Part shown: piece by piece, positions 23,601-36,372 of the stretch
How the letters are laid out: each line of letters begins with the position of its first letter
Numbering within the stretch: position 1 is the first letter of the stretch
From: Wuchereria bancrofti
Lineage: Eukaryota; Nematoda; Chromadorea; Rhabditida; Onchocercidae
Direction: 5' to 3'
Assembly (NCBI GenBank): GCA_005281725.1
Contig: SSBO01000008.1
Span: 248,001-312,000, forward strand
Length of the DNA: 64,000 nucleotides
Notes under the pieces: generated by a model
Databases searched by the model: none
Told to the model about the DNA's origin: nothing
The model's input: the letters and a program-made list of their open reading frames with translations, nothing else
Position numbers and translations under genes: made by a program

Positions 23601-26600
23601 CATGTATAACTTCAACTAATTTTATGTTCAATTGCACTTTCTTCACTTTTCAACGTCATCTTTCATAAACACACTAACTCCCGAAAGCAAAACGGTCAAA
23701 GGAAAAAGCGCCGTGCGCAATATGTAATCAATAACGGTGGATTCTTCCGAATCCACTGTCTAAAGAATAGTTGATAGTTGTTGCATGAGATTGCTTTAAA
23801 TTGATGACAAATATTATTTATTTATTATTAATCGACCAGAAAAGGAATTTTTTTCGAATTTGCTGATTGTTCACGTTGCTATCCTTTTCATTCTTACAAT
23901 CCCAGCCAGGCGGTCTTATCTCATTTATATGAGATTTGTAGTAATGGAACGGATGCTGATAACTAAATCAATTTAACAGCTCTGTGTATATTCTATGGAA
24001 TTTCAAAAAGCAAATCAAACTCTCTTTGGGAATTTTCTATTTCTCAAAATTCTTTTTGCATTGGGTCTTTAAAGCAGCAAAAACTTTTAAAAGATAAGCA
24101 ATGCAAAAAAAAAGGAATTACGGAATTATTAAGATCGTGAAAACAAGTGAGAGAATTTAAATTCTTTTCACACAATTTTATAAATGTTGCTGGTAATTTT
24201 GAGTGGTAATATCAGCAGATGACAGTGTGTCAGTGATAATCTCATTTGATAATTATGATGTATATAAGAACAGTGAAGATGACTGGAAGTGGTAATAAAA
24301 TCTTGGATGGTATCATCGGCAAAGACATATAATTTATGCAAAGGGAAAAAGTAATACGAAAGTTTTCTGTAGATAGCGAGCTGAAGATTTCTCACTGTGG
24401 AATTCGAAATCTTTCAAGTTTGAGAATCAATAATTGCTGGCAGATGAAGTTTCTTTCTAATTAGAACTGTTGCTTTTTTGGGCTCTTATTTATTTCAGCA
24501 AGGTATAATAAGGTTACTGAACAAAAATTTCCTACACTAGCTGTCATAATCATCGTTGATCACTGTTAATAGTACAAATAAATCCAGCTAGTCTGGTTCA
24601 GTTCAATTGGAAAGTGCAAAATTAAAATGAAGATTGTTTGTTAGTTACCGAACTGCAACATTAAATGGAGACTATTTCTTAGTTTTTACCAAATCTTTTT
24701 CTATTTCAAGTTATTTTTTTTTTAAATGTTTTAATGCAATCTTCTCCCCAGAAAAGATTCTGTAAAATTTTGCCTTGCAGCCAATTTCATAGTAACATTG
24801 GCGCTTTAAACTCAGTTTCACTTTTCATTCAAGAATCTGTATGGAAACTAATCTAATCTGTTAGACAAAGGAAAGAAGAGAGAAGTTTTATTCATAGAGA
24901 ACTAATAATTGAATTGAGAACTGAATCTTCTGTAACAGCAGTACACAATAAGGCCAGAAATTATTCTCATTAGCCAATTTTTGTCACTCATTCGATCCTT
25001 CTAGTGATATTTAATTAAATAAAATTTAATCTATTAAAATCTCTTATCCATATCCTAACAGATTCGCAACTTTTTCTTGTCTTTTGTGTTGTACTGTATA
25101 GGTTCAACGAGAATTCAACGCAAACGGATTTCTGAAAGGGCGCAAAAAGAAAAATGGCCTAACGGTTGAGGAGTGGGTTGTTAGTTGCTCCTTCCATTTC
25201 CTTTCACACAATAAGTTTCAATGGCATTTACAATGAAATCAAAATTTCGTGAATGAAAGACAAGAGATTTGCAAAAAGTAGAGACAACTGAAGCAAAAAT
25301 TCGCTCTTCGTAACTAAACCACATCTCGACTATTCGGTTTATTTTGTGAAAGGACTCGAATTAGTCTCAGCGGACTCTCAAAATTTCGAACAATTTAATT
25401 AACCATTTCTGTTCCCAATTACGCCCTTCTCATTAAACAACACAGTCATTCTCAATTTGAAACATTGTTTCAAATTTTTAGTTAATTTTTCATTTTAATT
25501 TATTTTCAGCAGAGTTCCCAAGAAGAAATACATTTTTGTTTTGAATGACACCAAATAGGCTCATATCGATTTCTTTTTAAGGACACTGCCCATTCCCACT
25601 TTCTTCTCTCTTTCACCTCTTTTTAACAAAAAACAAAAAAGGCAGCAAATCAAGACTCTTCTAGTCTCTGCCAAGTAGCTATTGTTGCTGAATGTCACAC
25701 TCATTGGTGGTTCACTACTTTTCGTTTGAAGGAAAGGAATCTTTTAATTACCATAGAATACTTGAATTATTGATGAAATTATTAGCTATAGAAAATGGTG
25801 AAAATCGTTTTCGTATGAATATTTAATTGTTCACAATTCTTGCAAAAATTCCAAGATTCCCAGTAATTCCTTTCCTAACAATTCATAAATTTGGAAATAT
25901 ATTTCCTTTTACGCATACATTTCATCGGGGAATTTACCAACAACACTATAAATTAAAAGAATTCTCTTTTTCGACCATCTCAATGGTCATTCTTCATCTC
26001 TTCTCAAAAACTACTTAGATTTCTGAAACCGTCGTACTGAATAAGTTTATTCCTGAAATTATATTTGTCAATCCAAAAATTGCTCTAGTGTGACGCTACC
26101 ACATTTTAGAGGGACATATTTCGGTATGATGCATTTTCTTTGTCACACTTTTCTCTGTCAACTATATTTGCATGCTAATCTAAAAAATCGTTTCTCCTCT
26201 TTTAACCAGGTTTGCATCAGCCAAGCATTTCCTGCACCTGTGGGATTTTTTGACGAAATGAATTTGATGTAGGGAAAGCAAAGCCAGTGAAAAAGAGTTG
26301 CGCAAATGCTGAAATTTTTGGATTCTTTTGGCTTAGTAATGTTTAGCTTTAACTTTAACTAACTCGCTCTTTTTGTTTCCTGGTGGAATCATGTGTGATT
26401 ATCACTAACGGTGATTATCACTAACGGTGATTATCACTAATGATGTGATATTAATCAATATGAGATAAACTGACGTTACTTTCAATTCGTTACATAAGTA
26501 ATGAACGTTTTACATCAAACATTAAAATTCAAAAAGTAAAATGAAAGAGAAGGAACTCTTTTACTTCCTCTGTCAACCGAGTGCTGAAGTAATGGATGGC

Positions 26601-29600
26601 AGGAGGAATTTGAAGAAATATCAACATTTTTGAATATTCTGAACGCATCTGTCAACTCTTTTCTGGCAGTGGGCCACTTAAGCAGAAAACATGTTTGAAA
26701 TTACAGCAACTAGTTATCATTCCGAAACAATCAATATCAATTCAATTAGCTATCACTTTTCTGAGTAATCTCAAAACAAAAATGAGGAGGAGAGAAGACG
26801 TGGCACGTAAACGATAAGTGACACTTAGTGCCACTGTTGTAATATAGACTTTGCTGTGTTGAAGTTAACCAATCGACTGTGGTCAACGGTGATGCATCAT
26901 CATCATCATCATCATCCATCAGTTTTAGGAGTTTAGAGTGTAAAAATATGAAGTGAAAGGGATGTTTTGTAGGACCTTGGAAAATGGAAAGTGAAATATC
27001 TGAATGAGTTTACACTCATAAAATGTTAAATGAAAAAAATGAATTACACAGACATAAGAAGAGAAAAAGCAGAAAGTGAGGCGGTGATTGACCAGAAGAG
27101 CTCGTTAAGCTCATTATGTGATCGGAAATGATTTATTTCCTTTCCTTACTAGTGAGGAAGAAGGATGATGAATATTGCTGGATGACATAAGTGTCACTTT
27201 TTCCTATCTATCTCATTAACACTCCTACCAAGTGTCCTTCTTATTTTTGACCACGCCAATTTCTCCTTTGCTCTTCCAATGGTCACTCCTTTAAGAGTAC
27301 TGCTGAAATGTTTACAGTGTGAAAGTAGTTTAGGGACATAACATTCAGGACACCATCCGCTTGGCGGTCAAGAGTTTTGTACTCTTTCGCAAGGAATATC
27401 TTTTCCCACATTCCATTGAGTGCGGAGAAAAAAGGAAATTTGTAAATAATATATATATTAATGTTAGATATTGTTCGTCTCCTTATCCCTTCCAACAGTT
27501 GACAGAACTGACCAACCAGGACAACTCTTGAGTTTTGCTACAAACTACCCCTGATGGATTGCTTCTAACATTAATTATGGACAGAATTAATTTAACTTCG
27601 AAAACTATTTCAAGAAAAATGAATAAATGCATGAAATAAGGTATTGGCATATTACTGCGGGATTGCCATTTTCCTCACATCCCTTCTCTCTGCTTTTGTA
27701 AATCCCATAGGAATAAAGAAAAGAAACTGTGTCTCAGAAATTTCTTAATTTCCACTCTTTCTGCTTTTTTTTATCTGTTAAACCTTATAAAAGTTAAAAG
27801 AAAAGGACATTTTATTCTCAATGAATCAATCTTTAATCCTTCACAACCCTTTCCCTCCTCTTCGTCCTTTTTTCTACCACACAATAATTGAATTTATTTC
27901 CGTCTTGTTAAATGAGATTGAATGCTGGTTGAATAATACTTCCTTGAATGCATTTCAAGAAACATCCCTCCTTCCTTTAAATCAGTAAAAATGATAACGA
28001 ATGTGTTCATCACTATGGGAAGATATGATAAATCTGAAAAGGAATTTCTTTCATTTCATCCCCATTTTCTAAAGTCTCTTCCAAATTTCAATTTTCCGTC
28101 AGTCAAAAATTTTCAATGCCAAAGTTTCAGCTTCTCAATAACAGTTGGAAAACTTGCAAAAGTAAACAGTTATTTTTAATGATCCCTGAACCTGAATGGA
28201 ATTACGGATAACGAAGGAAGTGTTTACTGTTTCTTCCTAGTTCATATTTTATTTAAGAATGAGTAAACGATTAAGAATGAATGTGACAATTAAAAGGAGG
28301 TGTGGTGGCAGAAATTGAACAGAGAGTTACTTCTCTTTACTCATTTTGCTTTCAGCACATAATATGCTTAATTCTTCAGTAAACCAATCCTACTGGATTT
28401 AAATTTGAAATGAAATAATTTCACTTTTCTTCACGGTCTCAGATATACACAATATTAAATTAGTATGGAAATAAATTTTAAAAGTAGTGAAAGGAATCGA
28501 ATAGAAGAAGCAATTACTTTGAAGTCTCATTCTATTGCATCTCGTTAAAATTATGCCAAATACTTATTAGTCCACAATTAATCTTCCAAAATTGAAATGT
28601 GTGTATCGAATCTAAGTCTAATGAAACACAACAGTTACCTATCTAGTCGCCCAGAGAAAACCTCGCATTAAACAAATAGCGCTAGAAATTTTACAAATTA
28701 ACGATTTAAAACATTTACTTTTTATTTCAAACATCCGTTCAGCAAATTTTTCATCCGAAAAAAGTTAGTTATGAAACTGCACTCATTTGCTTGCATACTT
28801 TTAAGGTCAAGAAATAAGGAAAGAAGGAGATGTGACGTTTTAGAAATAGCAAAACAATGAGATATGAAGAAAGTTTCAGAGACTGGAAAGAAAAAAATTG
28901 GAAAGTGAGAAAATTTTTGTGGAAAGACAAAAAAAGGAAAAGGAAATGAGAGTCATCCGTTGGGAAGAAATTAATTGAAATTGAACCGGTGAGTTGCTTA
29001 CTTTTTTTCAGGCATTTATCATCAACACAAAAAAAAATGAAAATAGACCGGTAGATTGCTTGCTTTTCAGGTTTTTCTCTTTAGTACAGATGAAATGAAA
29101 ATGTTAGTGTTTACGGATTTTCATGCATATTTGACAAGAAAATTTGGAAAATGTGTGGCGAAGTAGACAATCAGCTAATTCATTTAGTTAATTATCAGTT
29201 TTTGCATTCTTCTTTTCTTCCCAGCTAACCTTTCCCCACCATTGAATAGAATGGATTTACCACACCACCACGGAATCTGTACTGTCTGCAAAAATGCAGT
29301 TCAGTAGAAATAGATGAATCCTTCCTTATCAACATGATTATTCATCTCCTACAAAACTGGGAACTTCTCAGTAACGATTAACTTGTGATGCAAACTGCAA
29401 GTATGCAATGGTAGTTAGTTGATAAGAAGGAATTACCTAGTGATAGTACCCGAGTGAGTATTTATGCACTATTTACTCTTCGCTGCTGCTGCTGCTATCG
29501 CCTCCCAATTTGTCATTTAAAGCGCATATTTGCAACTGCGCACACAATTTACTGTGTTTGATAGCAGATTAGAGCGGATTAATAAAAATGTCTATATGAA

Positions 29601-30291
29601 AGGTAAGTTATCTTTAGTAAAGCTTTTTCACTTCTTCAAAAGACAAAAGAATAATTCCTGAACAACAATCAAATTTTGTTTGAAAATCCTGCTGAGAGAG
29701 TTGAAGAGATGAACGAATTTGCACTAAATGAGTTCCGTTTCTAGTTAACACTCAGCAGAGGATGACAAAGTGTTACCGCGGGGACTTCTTTCACAGCTAC
29801 CAAAGAATGAGGATAGTAGCACTTAAGAAAAATGATATAAGAAAAATCTGAAAATAGATAGCAAGATTTGCCAGTGTCTAAATTCCCTCATAACATAACA
29901 ATATAATCCTGAAAGCTGGTTGTCCCGAATGATGAATTCCGAGAATTACTAGAGCTGCTATATTATTCTTTTCCGCTATTATTCTTTTCCGCTACCCTGT
30001 GTTACATAAAACAGAATATTAAATAGGTACATGAGATAAAAAAGACATGAAAGGTAAATTTTGCCGAGTAATCTGCTGCACAGGTAGCCGCCACCAATGG
30101 TCAGTTTCAGTGCAACACAGCACTGTTTACATCATTTGGCTTAGAAGAGTGATGTGAAAGAGGGATGAGCACAAGTAATACATCTATTCTTTTAAAGTGG
30201 ACAAAAGCAGAAGAAAGAATACACTAACCTTAGCATAGTACAATCGTGTCTCCTCGATTAACGATTCATTGAAACTCATACAAGTTGGCAT
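17673..30291 (-). CDS. Rhodopsin-like peptide GPCR (DMSR/srw, FMRFamide/myosuppressin-receptor type)
   Basis: Exons on the minus strand: 30291-30229 (start, inferred), 21157-20954, 19867-19604, 19341-19182, 18444-18229, 18066-17949 and 17838-17673; all phases agree, giving about 397 aa. The N-terminus begins MPTCMSFNES (N-glycosylation site). Exon 2 holds TM1-TM2 (GVFANVAIVVVL; FNAFLIAIALCDMTLM). Exon 3 holds TM3 and the DRY-position motif VNMAVLRYLVLK, then TM4. Exon 4 is extracellular loop 2 (CTSNQSAYAHYY; WWTCRWERFNFW). Exon 5 is TM5-TM6 with ERTTTML and TELPQGILVF, the typical TM6 of this nematode family. Exon 6 is TM7 (DVLSLINSSFNFILCALMS). Exon 7 is the cytoplasmic tail. It should be a plasma-membrane neuropeptide receptor coupling to G proteins. 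Exon 6 to 7 uses a GC donor (TTTAG|GCAAGT). The first exon is assigned by frame, phase and donor across a 9.1-kb intron and is the least certain part. Confidence 0.85.
19500..19528. repeat. AT-rich inverted repeat in GPCR intron
   Basis: AATAGCAATTA and its complement TAATTGCTATT flank a 7-base loop, inside a wider (ATT)n stretch between GPCR exons 3 and 4. Confidence 0.7.
26395..26442. repeat. Three tandem 16-bp palindromic units with GATA sites
   Basis: GTGATTATCACTAACG twice, then GTGATTATCACTAATG. Each unit contains the palindrome GTGATTATCAC and a TTATCA (TGATAA) GATA-factor core. Placed in the inferred first intron of the GPCR. Confidence 0.85.
26895..26916. repeat. (CAT)n trinucleotide repeat
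   Basis: About seven tandem CAT triplets. Confidence 0.85.
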
Positions 30292-30416
30292 AACTAATGA
30301 CGTTGCAGGCCGGATTTGTAGCAGATAATAGGAATAGCAGTAATAGGTGTAGCAGCTAATTGCTGGGTTAGTTAATTAGTTAGTAAGTAAGTCAGTTAAT
30401 TGAATAGTAGAATGGC

Positions 30417-30474
30417 AGTAGCAATAGCTGTAGCAGTAGCAGTAGCAGTAGCAGTAGTAACAATCGCAGTAGCA
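30417..30474. repeat. Degenerate (TAGCAG)n repeat
   Basis: Tandem GTAGCA units upstream of the inferred GPCR first exon. Confidence 0.8.
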
Positions 30475-31564
30475 CCTCATTTTCGCTATAGATGACAGTA
30501 CTCAGGAAACGACTACACTAATTACCGGGATGATTGATTGTAGAAAGGAAGAATATCTGCTCTTTAATATGTGCAGCGATGAAATTGAGTGAAGAGATTT
30601 GTGACACCTTTCATTTAGATGGTCTAAAATGAAATTCCTCTTGTCACCTGTCCGCATTATAGGTCACAGTCATCACAACATCTGCGACATCTCCTTCAGC
30701 TACACCCATCACCCGTAACATAAGCTTAAATAATCGTAAAATGCACTATGAAACATTGTATTTCTTTAAATAAAAAAATGTGCAAGGAGAATTATGGAAT
30801 TGTGAGAACACTTTTCTTAAAGGACAATTCAAGAAAAACTGTGAAATTCAGATTGAAAAATGAGTTAACTAAACGATATCTTTGCTTTGGTTTTTCTTCA
30901 TATTTCAGCTGAATGGTCAGGAAAGAAAACAAGATTTGAGCATCTATCTTCTGAATACTGCTCGGAATTTTCAAACAACTTGTTCTAATTTTTAGCATTT
31001 AAAAAGCTAACGATAATTAAAGAGAAAGGACTATGACAAGAGGGCAGAAAAAGAGAAGGAAATGCGGGAGTTGAGGATAGGAAAAAGGAAAATAGATATA
31101 GAAGCTGTTTGGCAAATCTCTAAGATCGAAATGCAAAGATAAGTTAAGTTAATAGATGAATCGTTTCCGGAACGATAAATTAGAAGTGTTTCAAAACGGA
31201 AAATGGGAGGAACAGTGTGCATGAAGAAAAGTGGACATTAGGATTGGGCGGTAATGATACAGTTACTATTGTCGAGAATATCAATCATGTGACCATCGTC
31301 GCTGACAATTTCTCGGGATGAAACCGAAATGCTTCTCCCGATCTGAACCTCGTGTCCATCTCAATCTCCATCACATCTCCAATACCACACAACACTTCGT
31401 ATCCCTCTGACCACCTACTATTGCATTTTGAGAAAATAAATGTTACAACAACGCATTCATTCGATCATGAATTCGCCCCGCCTTCTGGAGCAATTAATTA
31501 TAAGCAGCGGTAAAATTGAAGACGAATAATGATGACAACATCTACGACAATTACAAGATGCAAA

Positions 31565-31655
31565 TGACAACAACAACAACAACGACTATGACAACAACAA
31601 CAACGACCATGACAACAACAACAACAACAACGACCATGACAAACAATGGCAATGA
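31565..31655. repeat. (ACA)n-rich low-complexity tract
   Basis: Imperfect CAA/ACA triplets followed by GATGAC-type triplets. Both strands are open across it, giving poly-Thr and poly-Val frames that are not genes. Confidence 0.85.
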
Positions 31656-32597
31656 CAACGACGATGACGATGGCGATGACGCTGATGATGACGAATGACG
31701 AATGACGTTATGATAAATCTTCTCGAGCTTAGTTGATGAGATGACACGCACGAGAGCTATTTACGCACCTGCTTATGAGACATACTTACTCTCCCATCTT
31801 TTTTCTTTCCTCGTAGCATGAAGGAAGGAAGAAAAGGTAAGGGCCAATGCTTCTTTCGCACCAATCAATCCCGTCTAGTCGGAATCCTTATGCTTCATCG
31901 ATCCCGAGATATGCTCTGCAAATCTCGGGAGTATTGGGCTAACATTTATTGTCCAATTGTGTCATAAAAGAGCAGTATAAAAGGGAAATACTGCTAAAGT
32001 GAACATTTCTTCACTAACTCTGTATGGCTACTGTATTTGAGAATGGAAAATTGATTGATTGGTTGACTTAATTTGCTTGTTACGGATAATGGCAATTGAT
32101 CTAGTCGATCAATCAATCAATCAGTGGTCAGTCATTGCAACGAAAGCAATTTTACGGATATATCACTTCTGGGTAAACACTTCAATTCTTAGTTATATAA
32201 GTAGAAAACACGAAAGCCTATTGAAGAGAGTTTCACTGCTGATTATAATACTGATCATTCCTTATGATAATTAAAACATTCGAGGCGGTATTAGCTGGGC
32301 AGTTTTTTTAATGGCAAGTGTCCACCTTAATTCACACTAGTCAATAATTTGAGAGAAAAAAGTTAGTACAAACGATGATTTCAATAATGCAGCAACAATG
32401 TGATTGCACTGATGACACTAGAAATTCGCCAAAAACCAGAGCCAGATTGGGTCTCAATCTCAGAGTTTCTTCATAAGAAGGTGGGAATCAAAGGAATAGA
32501 ATTTTGTGCTCATTTCAAAAATGCTTATGTTGCTGGATTCGTTGGGATAAGAAGCCAATTAAATATAAGAAAAAAATGCAACTGATAGTAACCAATT

Positions 32598-32640
32598 TCC
32601 CATCCCATCCCATCCCATCCTATCCCATCCCATTCCATCC
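32598..32640. repeat. (CCCAT)n pentanucleotide repeat
   Basis: About eight imperfect CCCAT units. Confidence 0.85.
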
Positions 32641-35600
32641 TTCTGTTTCCGGAAATTCTTTTATTAAACAGAACTCAATAATATTGAATTCGCCATCAGC
32701 AGTAAATGTAAATGCGCGTTAAAGTGTGGAAATGCATTCATTGCAGCCTATCACAGAACATTTCGGAAGCCTTAGGATTGCTTTGTCCTTTGGCACATTG
32801 ATTTTCCTGTAGATGGAACAGTTCCTGTAGATGGAACAGCATTTCACGGTGTCACGCCGCCTGACATGACACGTTGATGTCCATGTTTAACCAACATTTA
32901 ATTGAGTTCAATTAAAGTGAGGCGGAATAAATTGAGCCGAAACAAATCAATTTGAATTGCACACATGAAATGTGGAGCAAATGAAATAAATATCATAGAC
33001 TGCTGAGATGCAAAGTATATTAAGTGGAAATAAAAATAGACTAAACGAGATTAAATCAAATGGAATTTGAATTAAATTAGATTTGAGCGAGGCAAATTAA
33101 AATAAGGTATGAATTAAAATGGATTTAAACTTAAAGGAAGCAAATTGATCCTGTTTGAGTAGAATTGAAGTAACTGCAATCGGGAGTATGAAATTAAATT
33201 AAAATTAGAAGTAAGCATGAAGCATTAGGTCTTCAATTAAATTTGTTCCCATTTCGCTACACCAGTTGTTTATAACAGGGAAAACCCTTATTTTAAAATT
33301 AAATTATTTGACAATCGTTAGTCAATTTGTTGGTTCCTCTTGTATTACCCGCTTTCTTACAGGAATTTTTGATGGTAAACAAGAACTTGTCCTTGTCCAC
33401 ACATCTAATTTGACCCTCCACTTTTTCTCATTGTCAGAATAAATTTCGATCGATAGTCTAGCCCGCATACCACATTATCAGGGTAGTTTGAATCAGTTTT
33501 ATTCGAGTGTTCAAAAGAAAGGAGCACAAGAAATACTACTTTCTCAAAATGTTGCACCACTGGTAATTTCTTTCCGAGGATAAAATCCAGAAATCTTCCT
33601 GCTGCTACGGCTACTGCTGTCAAAAGGAAGCCATTAACTGCAAATCGGATAAGTTTTAGTCAGAAGATTAAATGTAATTTTAACTCTTGGCGCTTTTCTC
33701 TCTAAAGACAATAAAGGCGCAAACCAAATCGGTGTCACTTAAGTTCTTCTCATTCTGTTCGGATATTGTAGTTGTAAATTTGGCGACTGCTGCAAAGATC
33801 ACAAATATGATGATAACGTTCAATAAATTTCAAATGGTTCTTTCAAATTGTTTGGATAAAGGTGAAACAGTCGCATTTGCGCTGCTTGACCTGACAAAAA
33901 AAGCGAAGTAAACATTTAGATTGAAAATATCCATCTTCCTCCACATTGTCATGACGGTGAAAAGTTTAAAAAAACGCTCCTCCTCGATTCTGCAAAACAC
34001 TTCATTAAAGAATTTCCAGTTGTCATCATTAATTTGTCAAGATAACCAAAGCTACACTTGAAAGCTATGCTTTCCGCTAATTTCGCTTGGGAATCCAAAG
34101 TTAGCCTTGATTTTCCTTAAACTTGTAGTCTCGACTGATGACTGTTGTTTGCCTGATGTAAAATTTCGCCGGGAAGTCAGTGCCAACGTACCTTACGTGA
34201 TTCTCAATAGTTACAGCGAATCACTTCACATTACCTTGTGCTATTATTAATTCCTGTTCAACTTTTCCTCTATGACGTTCTCCATACGGTATAGTTTAAT
34301 ATTTCAGTGATGGTGCTAGTATGCATTAACCTCATTTCAGGCCTGGTAGGACTTTTGACCAAATATTTATTAATCTGTATTATTTCAACCTTCTTTATTT
34401 TATTCACTTTTGTTGTCTCATTTTAATCCTGTTCATTTCAAGCCAGCATCTTAGCTTAGTTGTTCTATTTCAGTGCAGTTCAGTACAGTTAAGACGGTTA
34501 GATCACGTTTAATTTGATACTGGAATAGTAATTTGAAATTCGCAATAAGCAATATTCAGTGTGCCACAACCCAAATTGCAGTCCAACCCGTCCAAAACAG
34601 AACTTATTTTTTCCTTTCAGTCTTTTTCTTGCTTTCTTTTCATTTGATATCGAATTTATTTTTTCAACTATTTTGATATAAAATGATCGATTTGCTTACT
34701 GCCTTTGCACTATTTGTCTCTTGCTGTATCCATGGTTTCCTGTCCTGAAATGAGTGACAGTAGCTGTTGCATTGAATGGGCCAGGCTATCTTCCTCAGGT
34801 GTTATTATTTCATTATCCAGGTGTATTGAGGAATACAAATCTTTATGTGTTAAATTAAGCATCAATGATCACTGAAATAAACTTGGAATTTGCTCTGCAC
34901 AACACAGCAAACAGCAACGAGCCCAGCCCAGTCCACCTAGCCCAGCAGCACCAGTGCCGTTTTTCAGTTGACTGCTTCAGGCTATTGCAATTTCGTGATA
35001 ACTTAATGAAACTTTTCATTGTAATATAGCAGTTTAAAGTAGAGAAACTTGTAAACATCGCCTAATAATAAAGTATCCGCTTACAAAATAAACTAAACTT
35101 TATGCATAGTTCGACAATTAACTTACATCTTTTTGCAGGGAACTGCACGGAAATATGAGTCGGATCAGATTACCTCTCTGATCAAAGCATGAATCGGAAC
35201 CTAGCATCAGTAACATGGATACATGTCAAATTCATCCTTAGAGAAATTTTTCTCGGATATAACGAAGACATGCTGAAATCGATAGATTAGGCCGCAGTTG
35301 TCATTTGTGATAAATAACAACTCATTATGGGTGATAAACTAACTAACTAATTCACTGCAACACATTTCTTCATCTTAGCTTCTTCATATGAGCAATCAGA
35401 TCAGCTAAGTGACCCCGATGAAAGATTTTTTAGGATTCGGAAGTGACATGTTCGTCAACAAAATATCATATAGACCGCCGGGTGGTGGGACAAGGTGACT
35501 GCCCCCTCATAAAGCAATCGTTATATTTAGACTAAACGTGTGTGTGCGCTCATCAAGGGGTTACCATCTGCTGTCAATTAATCCATTAGACAACAGACTC

Positions 35601-36355
35601 TTTCTTACTAATTGAATCTTTCTCTCTCAAACATCTTTTCTTTTTCATGTAAACAATGATTATTTACTTACTTGGCTCATGATGGTAACAGGTGAAAACC
35701 TTTTGTATTACCACAGAATAAAAGCAAAAAGCAAAATGTTTAAATAATTTTACTGATTGAGACTTAACGCCTTGTACCGCCCTGTCATTGAAACTTCAGA
35801 CAATGGTTTTAGTTGTTCAAATTCCATCCATAATTCGAAATGTACCAAAAAGGCCAGCAGTATATATATCCTTGGACCATCTTTCACTTCGAACTAAAGC
35901 TTATTTGAATTTAGATTTCTGCTTCTTGTCTTCTTCTCTCTCTCCGCCTTGAATTGCATCTACACCTTTAGTAGCTAGCTACTGCTAGGGTCGATGGCCT
36001 GATATTGTTCTTACCAATTGATCATCAAAGAATGATTTTAACTCAGTCTACTTTCTAATTTAACCAATCACAATTAATGATACCCAGAGAACTAAATAGA
36101 TAGAAAAGTACCAGACTCTCTGATACCAACCTCAAAAGAGTACAGTATTAACTCTCGGCACTTTAATAAATTTTTAAACAAATACGTATAATAATGCCTT
36201 CAACAGTGTATCACTACGGATTCAACGGACACGTCGTACTGAGATGGAATCGTTGGGAAATGTAAAATATAGTAAGTTGATATTATGAAGTAATGCCGCC
36301 GGTTCCAGTCACTTTTCATAAACATTCATTGAATTATATGTTTGTGCATAGTAGC

Positions 36356-36372
36356 ATGCATGCATGCATCGA
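36356..36372. repeat. (GCAT)n repeat
   Basis: Four tandem GCAT tetranucleotides, self-complementary. Confidence 0.8.

Larger units (their letters stand above)
21158..30228 (-). other. Large first intron of the GPCR gene (inferred)
   Basis: No coding exon with good splice signals was found here on either strand. It contains three 16-bp GTGATTATCACTAACG repeats (26395-26442), a (CAT)n run (26895-26916) and ordinary AT-rich sequence. A large 5' intron would be the natural place for neuronal enhancers. That reading depends on the first exon at 30229-30291 being right. Confidence 0.5.

Noticed and set aside
24401..24412. Another possible SL1 fragment (CAAGTTTGAG)
   Set aside because: Only the last ten bases match; expected by chance in a window this size.
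31516..31751. Poly-Thr and poly-Val frames on both strands
   Set aside because: Low-complexity triplet repeat.
32400..32585. Plus-strand frame with PEPDWVSISEFLHKK
   Set aside because: Codon use looks plausible, but there is no acceptor or donor pair and no partner exon. Kept only as a note in the intergenic entry.
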